DNA from: Posidonia oceanica
Taxonomy: Eukaryota; Streptophyta; Magnoliopsida; Alismatales; Posidoniaceae
DNA length: 64,000 nucleotides
Assembly: GCA_037176725.1 (NCBI GenBank)
Contig: JAZBRS010000049.1
Span: 13,844,001-13,908,000, forward strand
Reading direction: 5' to 3'
Position 1 is the stretch's first letter; each line of letters starts with the position of its first letter. This document shows, one piece after another, positions 23,074 through 32,022 of this stretch. A program made the translations under genes and the position numbers. The notes under the pieces are model-generated. The model did not search any database. It saw only the letters and a program-made list of their open reading frames with translations, and was not told the DNA's origin.

Positions 23074-24171
23074 ATATCCCAAACCTTGAAAGTCTCTTCT
23101 TTCCTCGGCTACAACTGGCTCGGCGATCCCTTGGCCATGTCGCCCAAGTGGCATCCCCTTCACATAGCCCCACCTACGGCAAATACTCTCGACCATCTGG
23201 GAGGGATTACAATGAACGGCTAGAGAGCTAACACGCTCAAGAACAGTGATGAAGTTAATCGGCTCAAACCGGTTAACACGGTACAAAGTATTCGACGATT
23301 TGGGATCAAATTAGACAACCTGCCGGGATACAGAAGAGACCGCCTCGACCAGCTCCTTATCAAAGTTCTCTGCCATGGCAACGATAGTGTCGTCCCCACA
23401 GCGGAACTTGATCATGCGGTGGAGGGTCAAAGGGATCACTTGATGCTTGTGGAGCCAAGGGCGCCCAAGTAGGAGATTAAAAGGGCGCTCTAAGTCGACG
23501 ATGTAGAGTTCTACATCGAATACGACCGGGCCAATAGAAAGAGGAATAACCAGGATCCCCAAGGAGTCATGGTACGTGTTGTCAAAAGAGGTCATTCCCT
23601 TCACGGCTGGTGTGATGTCCTCGGCTTTGAATCCGAGCTTCAATGCTGTACATAGGGGACAGACGTTAAGGCCTGACCCATTATCAACCAGTGAGAGGGT
23701 AATGCGGAAACTTTTGAACTGCATCGTGATAAATAGGGGCTGATTGTGGTTAGTCCCTGCTGGAGGTAGTTCATCGCTTGAGAAAGAGATGACATGCGGC
23801 TCCGCGATCATACCCACCATATTCTCTAGGGTTGCAGGCTCGATGGATTGGGACACATGGGCGGCCTGGAGCACGTGGAGAAAAGCCTCACAGTGTTCGC
23901 GGGATGAATGTATTAGGTCCCAAATGGAATTGCCAGCCTTGTCTTTTTTCAGCTGGGCCGTAATGTCAGCTGAAGGCTGGTCTTTTTTGGAGGTGGAGGT
24001 GGTGTCTCTGGTAGAGGGTTCTGCAAAGGCGGGGTCAGGGGATTGGCCTGCTGGTGGTTGGCTTGGTGGCACAAGTTGGCCTGCTGGTGGAGTAGGTTCC
24101 GGGGGGTTAGGCCTAGCTACGGGAGCTGCTGGTCTATAGACCCTCCCTAACTGCGTGACGTCCGCACACAT
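23074..24171 (-). pseudogene. E5 aspartic protease plus G-patch-like motif
   Basis: The protease would process the gag-pol polyprotein. Residues from FSSDELPPAG to LLLGRPWLHKH (about 23775-23436) form a retropepsin-type domain with active site LVDNGSGLNVC (Asp codon at 23685); DNGS replaces the common DTGA/DSGS, as often in Tat-type proteases. Upstream, WDLIHSSREHCEAFLHVLQAA is shared with E6. Downstream at 23169-23074 GYVKGMPLGRHGQGI followed by GLGY fits the Gly pattern of a G-patch, a nucleic-acid-binding motif known next to some retroviral proteases. A stop TAA at 23311-23313 separates the two parts. Confidence 0.85.
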
Positions 24172-24796
24172 TTCTATGGCGTAGTCGTATGGAACGCGGT
24201 AGGTATCTCTGGTCAGGTTAACTAACAGGGGAGCACGAGCTGCAAGCTCGAGAGGGGCCGTCAGGGTATTTGCTAGTTGGCGGGTAGATAAGGGATGTTG
24301 CTAGGAAGGCTGTGTTGGCTTTGGTCGAGGCCTGGCTTACAGGCAAATGGGGGATTGAGCCTCTGGTTGTATGGTGGGCCTCGCAGCAGCGCGCTCCGAC
24401 TTGGCGTCCAGTCGAATCATGTGAATCCATGACTCAGAATCGGCAAGCGCCACGTGATAGAGAGCAGAAGGGAAGGGCTCAGAGATGTCCTGAATAAGAT
24501 CAGAAGGGTCCACCACAAACGTAGCAGACCAAGAGTGGAAGAGAGAATGCACACCTGAGGTCTCCGCGCCTCTCAGGCCAGAATGCTCCGGCAAAGGCTG
24601 GTGGACAATGCTTGGATTAGGGGGAGTTGCCCCTAATGCAGGGGGAGATGCTGATGGAGAGGTGGATGTTGATGCTACCTCCTGTGTGTTGATACTGATG
24701 ACCTTTCGGTCAATCAGGTCTTGCACGGCGCCCCGCAGAGTGATGCAACTATTCGTCGAGTGCCCGACAACTCGACGAGCATGTCCATGTGCTCAG
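24172..24796 (-). pseudogene. E5 gag C-terminal tail
   Basis: Starts inside the zinc-knuckle region (VVGHSTNSCITLRGAVQDLI) and continues through IVHQPLPEHSG, TSGVHSLFHS and VVDPSDLIQDISEPFP, all aligned with E6 at 59090-59520. Stop TAA at 24337-24339. The capsid core and the first half of the knuckle are absent; a TGA in the same frame lies just before the homology begins, marking the deletion point near 24796. Confidence 0.82.
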
Positions 24797-24807
24797 TGCC
24801 AGAATTA

Positions 24808-24831
24808 GGTGGGTGGATTGCTCCACCCACC
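24808..24831. other. Perfect 10-bp palindrome at the E5 deletion point
   Basis: GGTGGGTGGA (24808-24817) and TCCACCCACC (24822-24831) around TTGC. It lies between the gag remnant and the LTR remnant, where several kb of E5 are missing. Confidence 0.8.
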
Positions 24832-25410
24832 TCCTCCTCCTTGCGAGCGAAAAGCCAAGGCGAGGGGGTGTGTGTGCTGTGCTAAACCACGTAAAACTAG
24901 CTAGCTACACTACCACATGCATGTACGAGCTAGAGGTGAAGAAAGGCCTACCTGGTTGCGGCTCAGATGGCGTGTTTGCACTCGACCGGTCGGCACAGAA
25001 GGAGGTGGCTGGCGAACTCCGGCGAGCTCCTGGACGCAAAGGGGAGGCCGGGGAACTTGGCTGAGGGCTCGGGAAGGTTCGTGGGAGTTCACTCGAGGCT
25101 GTCGAAACTCTGGATTCTCTCACGAAAGGGTGTGGTGAGGTCTGGATTGAGGTGAAGTGCTGGTTTTTGTTGGGTTCGTCTGACATTGGCAGTGGCTTGG
25201 GCAGAGGTCGTGGTGAGTGGGGAGGCCACGAGGGATGTCAGGTGAGTTAGTGGGGTGCGTCCGAAGGTGGCCAAAGTTGCTGTGGCAGGTGGCTTGGCAG
25301 TGAGAGTGAGGTGAGCTGAAGACCTACCGGCGGAGGAATGGACGCCGTGGCAGGGAATTAGTGAGCTTGGAAGCTAATGGGTGGCTGTAGTGGGGTGAGA
25401 GGACGGTTAG
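24832..25410 (-). repeat. E5 5' LTR remnant, second part
   Basis: Non-coding, GC-rich and LTR-like. Removing E4 with one copy of its target duplication joins this stretch to 49664-50010, which begins with a minus-sense TGTAGACACCTC. The 3' end of this LTR and its PBS are not present. Open frames here overlap on both strands and show no family resemblance. Confidence 0.6.
25406..25410. repeat. Target-site duplication of E4, left copy (GTTAG)
   Basis: Left flank GTTAG against right flank GCTAG (49664-49668): one transition apart, as expected for an ageing 5-bp duplication. Confidence 0.75.
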
Positions 25411-28060
25411 TGTAGACACCCCATTTTGACATGCTCATTTGGTGGTTCTCTCTCTGGTGGCTTCAAAACCTTTTTTTTAAACCTTAGAAAACCCTAGAAG
25501 AACACTATGTTTGCACTCACCAAAATCCTAGAAAAACTCTAGGTAAATCTCTCCTAAAATCCTAGAAAAGCTCTAGGATAGCATCTCTTAAACCCTAGGT
25601 CAGTATTTAAATCCTAGGTTAGCATAGGCCACTCCCATGCATGCACAAGTCCAAGCCCTTCATCTTCTTTTTCTTCTGATTATCCTTTTCTCTCTTGTCA
25701 TTATCCTTTTCTCTCTCCTCTTTATCTTCTCTCTCTTTCTCCTTCTTTTCCACTCATTCCTTCTTCTTTTCTTGTTCTCCATGGGCCCAAGGGGCCCAGC
25801 CCATTTCCTCACTTCTTCCCCTTCCTTCCTTCTATTTTATTTCTGTTTTTATTTTATTTTATTCCATCGTATTTGATTTTTAATTTCCTTTTTCCCTTTC
25901 TTTCCTCCTTTCTTCCCTTCTTTCTTTCTTTCTTTTCGATTTTCCCATTTCTTTTCTAAGGCCCAAGCCCACCAACTTCCCTCTCTTTTTCCTCCCTTCT
26001 TTTCCCTCTTCTTTCCTCCTCCTTTCTTTCTTTATTTCCCTCTTCTTTCTTTCTTTCTTCTCTTTTTCTTCCCATTTCTTTTCTCAGCCTAGCCCAACTG
26101 CCATCTCCTCCCCCTCTTGTTTTCCTTTATTGGGCCCAGCCCGTTCCCTCTTTCTCCCCCATTTTTCTCTCTTTTTTCTCCTTTCTCCACCCTTTTCTTT
26201 TCCCTCCTTTCTTTCCATTTTCTTTTTCTTTTCTCACCTCCTCCCGTAGGCCCGGCCCAACACTCCCTCCTTCTCTTTTTTTCTTTTTTTTTTTCCTTTC
26301 TTCTTCGCACCAGCCAAGGCCCACACCAACACCTTCCTCTCTTCTTCCTCCTTCTCCTTTCCCTCCATCCTCTACTTCAAACCCAACACGCCAACTCCTG
26401 TACACATAGCCCCTCACAAGCCGCAGCCAACTGTCGAACACTCCACCTCCTCCTCACGCCATCGTGCGGCGGAGCCTAGCCTCACAGACCCACCAAACCG
26501 CCGACCCTCCCAGTCACTGCCAGCCTCCTGCACACCTCTGTGTTCCTGCCATTTCACCAACCCAAACCCATGCTCCTGCCAGCCTTCACTCAAGTGCACC
26601 CAGTCAAACAAAACCAGCCCGTCCTTCTCCTTCCTCAGCACCACACCCTGTGCAATTGCAAGTGCATCCCGGAGAGCAAACCAGAGCCCATTCCTCCTCC
26701 CTCACGCACAGTACTCCCTTCTTCAGCAACCCACCAATCCCGTGCCCAGAACTCACAACAAACCACACCTCCACGAATCTAGAGCACCCCCTGAGCAACC
26801 AGAGAACCATTAGAGCCTGAGAGAGCCGGAGCAGTCGCCGGTCAACCCAAATTGAAAACTCCCTACCTAAGCTTGCAACCACGCACCTGAAACGCGCTAA
26901 AGCTCCGCCGCAGCACTTGGAGCATGTCCCGATCGCCGTGCAGCATCCTCACCCTCCGCAGCGCCGCAGCCAGCCTCCTGCAACTGCCAGATGTAACTCG
27001 ACGTCGTCTGAGGACTCCGGCACGCTTCAAAGGTAAAAAACCTCTAATCCTAGTCCTATGCATGCCTATGAAGCTTTCTAGGTCGTTAGATGTATGTTTA
27101 GGGCCGTAGCTTAGCTTTTCGCCCCCGCCGTCTCTGGCCTTCTTCTCCGGCGACGACAGAGCTTCTGCAGCTGCTCGCCGCTCGCACCAGACCTCCCCGT
27201 AGCTCCTGGTCGGCCTCCGAGCTCCACCAAGACGCCAGGATCCTTCTCTAGCTCTCTACGAGCCTCGTCGTGGCCTCTCCCGCCTCCTCTACCTCTGCAG
27301 TCGCCGGGGACCTTCCCCGATCTCGTCTAGGTGCTCCAGGCTTCCCAGAGCTCTTGGATTTTCTCCCGAGCTTCGTCGGAGCTCCAAGAGGATGGTCCGA
27401 CGTCGCCCAGGCTCTTTTACGGCCCCTAGCTCCTGCTCCGCTCGCCGCCACCTCTATAAGAACTCGCCGCGTCAATAGAGCGCCCCGCAGCTCGCCACGC
27501 ATCGTTTGTGCCTCTAGAGCCTCCACTACACTCGTCTCAAGCCTCCGGACCTCTCCCCAGCAACCGCATGCCGTCAGAACCGCCACGCAGGAGTCGTCTT
27601 CTCCGGCTATGTTCTACAACGCCAGAGCCCTCTCAGCCTCCTCCGCCGCTCCAGATCTTCTCTGCACCTTCACCGGACCTCCAAGGAGCTGGGTCAACGC
27701 CGCCCAACCTCTGCTACAGCCTCCAACACCTCCCCCCATCCTCCTCCTTCCCTGCAATAGCCACTGAGGCCGACCGACCACCTTCGCCACCGCAGCGCCT
27801 CTGCATCGTCTCCGCTGCACTCGTCGGACCTACGGGATGCCTCCCAAGCAGCCTCCGAGCCCCGCAGCAGTTCCCAGAAGCCAAACCACCTCTGGCCTCC
27901 TCTTCAGGAACTTCTCCACGCCGTTAGACCGCTCCGGGCACCGCTGATCGCCACCGAAGCCTTCGGCGCACTCGCACAAACCAGCTCCTGCCTCCTCGAG
28001 CCTCGGCTGGGCCTGCCCCACGCTGCTCCACCGCCACGCAGCCTTTCTTCTCCTGCTGCG

Positions 28061-28090
28061 GTGCTGTAGTGTCAAGAGACATTGTAGCAC
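28061..28090 (+). other. LTR stem-loop (E4 5' LTR copy)
   Basis: Arms GTGCTGTAGTGTC and GACATTGTAGCAC around AAGA, 13 pairs including three G-T. In the 3' LTR copy (41240-41269) one of these wobbles is a G-C pair. Confidence 0.78.
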
Positions 28091-28139
28091 TGTAGCTGGA
28101 TATAGTTTTGATTTTAATGCTGGTTTGATGCATTGAAAT

Positions 28140-29200
28140 GTTTTACTGCAACTTATTTTATTTGCATTTAGGTCCAGCTGTGGTTGACAAATCATTTAAG
28201 TTTCAAATAAAATCATATTGCATTGCAGTTTGACCCTTTCCTTTATTTTAATTGCATGTAGGTCCTTCATATATGCGTTTTAATACACTAAAATGTTTAT
28301 TTAAAGCATGTATTGCATTCATGCCTCTGGGAATGTTTTATTTGCATCCAGGTCCTGTGCCAGTCGAGAATGTCATTTAATTTGCATTAAAACTATATTG
28401 CATTGCATTTTTTTATTCTGCATTTAGTTTTATTGCATGTGAGTCCACTGTATGCTTAGCTTTCTCATTTAATTTGCATGTTTACCATATTGCATTGCAT
28501 TTTAAATCATGCATTATGTTTTATTTGCACATAAGTCCTCTGCATGTTATCAAAATCATTTAAATTGCATATTTGCCATATTGCATTGCATTTTTTATCC
28601 TGTGTTTTATTTTTATTGCATTTTAGTCCAGAGCATGCATTCACAGTATTTAAAAATCACATTTTACCTTATTGCATTGCATTTTTTGCCCTACATTTTA
28701 CTATATTTGCACATCAGTCCTGCTTAGTTATAGATTTCATTTAAAGCATGATTTAAAACCATATTGCATTGCAGAAAAACCCTAAAAAGTACTCTAATTG
28801 CATCTACATCCTGGCAGTTGTAAACCATGCATTTAATCTATTATTTTACCATATTGCATTGCATAAAAAACCCTGAAAATATTCTAATTGCATCTAAGTC
28901 CATCAGATTGCATATCATGCATTTTATTTCTATTTTAAACCTTATTGCATTGCATAAAAACCCATAAAAATGTTTTAATTGCATATCAGTCCTTTTTGCA
29001 TACATGCATCATTTAAGTTGCATTTTTAAACCACATTGCATTGTTTTAAGGTCCAACTGTTTTCTAAAATTGCATGTTGGTCCCTGTTTTCAACTTTTGC
29101 ATCTTTGTATGCTTTCTTGGCATTGCATTTAGGTCCTGCATGTTTTAAAAACTGCATTTAGGTCATTTTCTTGCATTTTTGCATGCATACCTTCCATTTA
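28140..29200 (+). repeat. 91-bp periodic array in E4 5' LTR, about 10 units
   Basis: The anchor ATTGCATTGCA starts at about 28398, 28489, 28580, 28671, 28763, 28853, 28943 and 29034: steps of 91, 91, 91, 92, 90, 90, 91 bp. Between anchors the sequence varies but keeps a 'TTTGCA..TAGTCC' element and a CATTTAA element. Confidence 0.88.
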
Positions 29201-29639
29201 GCATTGCATTCACCCATGCACTGTTGCATTATCATTCCTGCATGCATCCACCTTGTTTTGCACACACATAGAGGACATTTTGCACATAGGCCCCTATAGT
29301 TTCCTCAAATGGCACATAGGTCCCTACACTTGCACCCTTGCATGCATAGCATTCCCATATCATTGCACATGTTCCCATACATTCATTTGGGCATTGTTAG
29401 CCTTCTAACATGTAAGCCACCCAGCATTGCATTCATTTGGGCACTTAGACCCCTGCCTAGCTCACTTTTGTTGGCCCTTGAGCCATCTGACTTGCAATAT
29501 GAATAACTTTTGATCGGACCGTTGGATCTTTGCGATCTAACTATCCAGGTCTTCCTGATTGAATGATCTTTCATTTAAACCAAAGTTATCTCAGATCAGG
29601 CCTCAAATTCTCAGGATAAGCCCATCTGAAGCACTACAT

Positions 29640-30190
29640 AGCATCCATTGCATTCCCATTTGCATTGCATGCATCGTTTTGCATGCCTGCATTTGTTTTC
29701 TTCTGCATTTGCATTGTTTTGCATGCATGCATCTGTTTTCTTCTACATTTGCATCGTTTTGCGTGCATGCATCTGTTTCTTCCACATTTGCATCGTTTTG
29801 CATGCATGCATCTGTTTTCTTCCACATTTGCATCGTTTTGCATGCATGCATTTGTTTTCTCTTGCATTTGCACCATTTTATGTGCCTGCCTTGTTTTCTT
29901 TGCATTTCGCCTTGTTTTTCGTGCCGCTTTGTTTTATTTGCATATCGCTTGCATTTTGGCATCGTTTTGCATGCCCGCCTTGTTTTCTTTTGCATGTCGC
30001 CTCGTTTTGCGTGCCATTTTATTTTATTTGCATATCGCCTGCATCTGCATCGTTTTACGTGCCCGCACATGCTTTCTTTGCATGTCCCTTACATTTGCAC
30101 CATTTTGCGTGCCCGCTTACGTTTTCTCCTGCTTAGCACCATTTTCCGCACCCACTTTCGTTTTCCCCTTGCATGTCGCTTGCATTATAT
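29640..30190 (+). repeat. 40-bp tandem array rich in CATGCATG, E4 5' LTR
   Basis: Units such as GCATCGTTTTGCGTGCATGC followed by ATCTGTTTTCTTCTACATTT, 40 bp, regular at 29680-29880 and degenerate afterwards. Most regular units hold the palindrome CATGCATG, the core of the plant RY element. Frames open across the array are a by-product of the repeat. Confidence 0.88.
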
Positions 30191-30464
30191 TGTTTATCGC
30201 TGTTTTGCTTTATCGCCTGCATTTGCATTAGGGCAATGATGCTTACTGCCTAGGAGTTCTCACGAGCCAGGGTTCACCCAGTTCGGAACATTAGCAGCGT
30301 TGCTGAGCACATAGATTGCACGTTTAATTCCCTGCATGCATATTAGCACCTAGAGCACGCATTAGAGCATGCATTCAGACATCCATTGCATTTAGGCACT
30401 AGGCAAGCATTTCCCTACATTTGCGAGCGAGATAGCCAAAGAAAGACCGATTCTCGGACGTATC

Positions 30465-30554
30465 GGGGGTGCCTAACACCTTTCCGTGCGTAACAGGAGT
30501 CCTTGCCTTTTCTCTTGGCTCGCAATGACCATTCCTTCATCCTAGGCACGAGTC
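30465..30554 (+). promoter_or_regulatory. Conserved LTR block near the 3' end (E4 5' LTR)
   Basis: GGGGGTGCCTAACACC, then GTAACAGGAGTCCTTGCC and ending CCTAGGCACGAGTCA. Shared with E1, E3 and the other E4 LTR. Confidence 0.72.
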
Positions 30555-30840
30555 AAAGCATAGCATAGCATCGCATTGTGTTGCATCGCATCTCTTTGCA
30601 TCCCTTTTGCTTCCGATTTTGCATGTCTTTTCATGCATTACCCTCGATTTTCCTTGTCTCCCAACTTAATAGATATGGTGACGACTTTGATTTGTCTTAT
30701 TATTTTTTTTCCTCTTTTTGCCAACGTTTCCGAGTCAAGTTTCCTTCCTCGGATTCCGCTGCATATAGTGAGCCTAATGTCGATCGGTGCACGCGAGCTT
30801 TGGCATCGTGCATGGATTTGATATTTCAGGATTACTACAG

Positions 30841-30858
30841 TGGCAACTCTGCTGGGGA
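30841..30858 (+). other. Primer-binding site of E4
   Basis: TGGCAACTCTGCTGGGGA, one base after the LTR end; one difference from the tRNA-Arg-complementary TGGCGACTCTGCTGGGGA. Confidence 0.88.
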
Positions 30859-32022
30859 GCTTGTACTCCGACTTTCGCTTGGCTTTCTCGCCGCTTGCAT
30901 TTTGCACCTTTGCCTGCCTTTTGCCTTTGCATGCATTGTTTGTTTGCCTACCTTGCTTGTTTACATGCTTTATTGCTTGCCTTGCTTTTTACATGCTTTA
31001 CTACTTGCCTGCATTTACTTGCTTTAATTACCCGCTTATTCTTACTTTATTTCCTGCATTATGCATGTCTAAATATCTGCTTGACGCACTATGCATGCCT
31101 TTTGAGTGATGAATGCTTTCTTTTACAACTAATGCTATGCCATTGCACTTGCACTTGCCATGCATACCTGCATTTTGATATGATAAGTGTTTTCCTTTCA
31201 CTATCATGTCCACAAACACTTGCACATGCCATGCCCATGCTTTTTGCCTTGCCGTGTGACGCCTTGCATGCCATGACTTCTTGTTTCTCTCCCCTTCATG
31301 CTTTTGCCATGTTAGGATATTAGAAACATGCTTGCTCCCCTCTTGTTTAATTTAAAAGCAACAATAAAGCAAAGTAATAACATCTAAGCACAACTAGAGC
31401 CAAAACTTGCAATTCTTTCCCCCTTGGCTAATAAAATCCAAGTAAAACACTCTAAAGCATTCACATGGTCAGCATTTTAGAAAGCATGCATTCTTCTCAT
31501 CTGAGTCCACCCACAGTCTGAGAAGGATAGTTCCGGCCGCTTGCTCCCTCGCTTTGGCTTGGCGCAAGTTAGTCGGTCTATCCCTCTTGTCAGGGGGTCA
31601 CGTCGGTGTTAGTAGAGGGTACCACCCATGCTTCTGGCACGGTCGAGGCTCCTAAAACACCACCCCGTTATACCTAAGCTTTGGGCCAAGATTTAGACGG
31701 GGACCCACTTTCTTCTGACCTGGAGTCTGCATAATCCCATTACCCATGAGTGCGTCCTAGTAGGTCATCTACTCAGGACATGCATGGTGAGAGAGCGCAT
31801 ATTAGGGCATTCATCTGCATCATGCCACCCCTAATAACTCTTTTTTGCATCCAACCTCTAACGCGTTTATTGGTTTTGCAGGTGGGTGCAGGTTCCTTTA
31901 GCCAGGATCCTAAGCATCCCTCTCTGTCTCTGAGCTATCTGTCGCCTCCGACGATAGCTCACCTTGGGTATTGTGCCCCTGCCTTCAACTGCAGACCTGT
32001 TCGCGCTTGCTCGTCGTCCGTT
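30859..32022 (+). other. E4 leader between PBS and gag
   Basis: About 1.16 kb, non-coding, rich in TTGCTT/TGCCTT repeats in its first half. The second half (31495-31800) holds the block conserved with E1 and E6, from GAGTCCACCCACAGTCTG to about the CATGCATGGTGAGAGAGC stretch. Unlike E1 and E3 there is no second PBS-like hairpin. Confidence 0.7.

Larger units (their letters stand above)
20110..25410 (-). mobile_element. E5: Tat/Ogre element with pol, left portion
   Basis: Minus-strand element carrying gag tail, protease, G-patch-like motif, long linker, RT and the beginning of RNase H. It is cut at 20110 by E3 and at 25410 by E4. Its start is the LTR remnant 50010-49664, continuing across E4 into 25410-24808. 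The gag N-terminus, leader and PBS are missing between the LTR remnant and 24796, so the copy had lost about half its 5' region. The break holds a perfect 10-bp palindrome. Confidence 0.82.
25411..30839 (+). repeat. E4 5' LTR (family B, 5429 bp)
   Basis: From TGTAGACACCCC to ...ATTACTACA. Parts in order: CCTAG-rich start (25411-25640); homopyrimidine tract (25668-26360); GC-rich zone (26400-28060) with donor-like AAAG|GTAAAA at 27033; stem-loop (28061-28090); 91-bp array (28140-29200); a stretch shared with E3's LTR (29590-29640); 40-bp array with CATGCATG motifs (29640-30190); conserved block (30465-30554). Frames in the GC-rich zone (for example 27270-27767) are not kept open in the same way in the partner LTR, so they are not called as genes. 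Confidence 0.95.

Noticed and set aside
25470..25620. Telomere-like repeats (AAACCCTA-type) at LTR starts
   Set aside because: The recurring unit is CCTAG/CCCTAG with irregular spacing, not a (TTTAGGG)n array.
27270..28029. Possible Pro/Ala-rich gene in the GC-rich part of the E4 LTR (also 40385-41056)
   Set aside because: Frame differs between the two LTR copies, GC-rich composition opens several frames, no recognisable domain.
29559..30239. Cys/His/Phe-rich open frames in the E4 LTR and equivalents in E3
   Set aside because: Produced by the 40-bp array; open in several frames at once and degenerate in the partner LTR.
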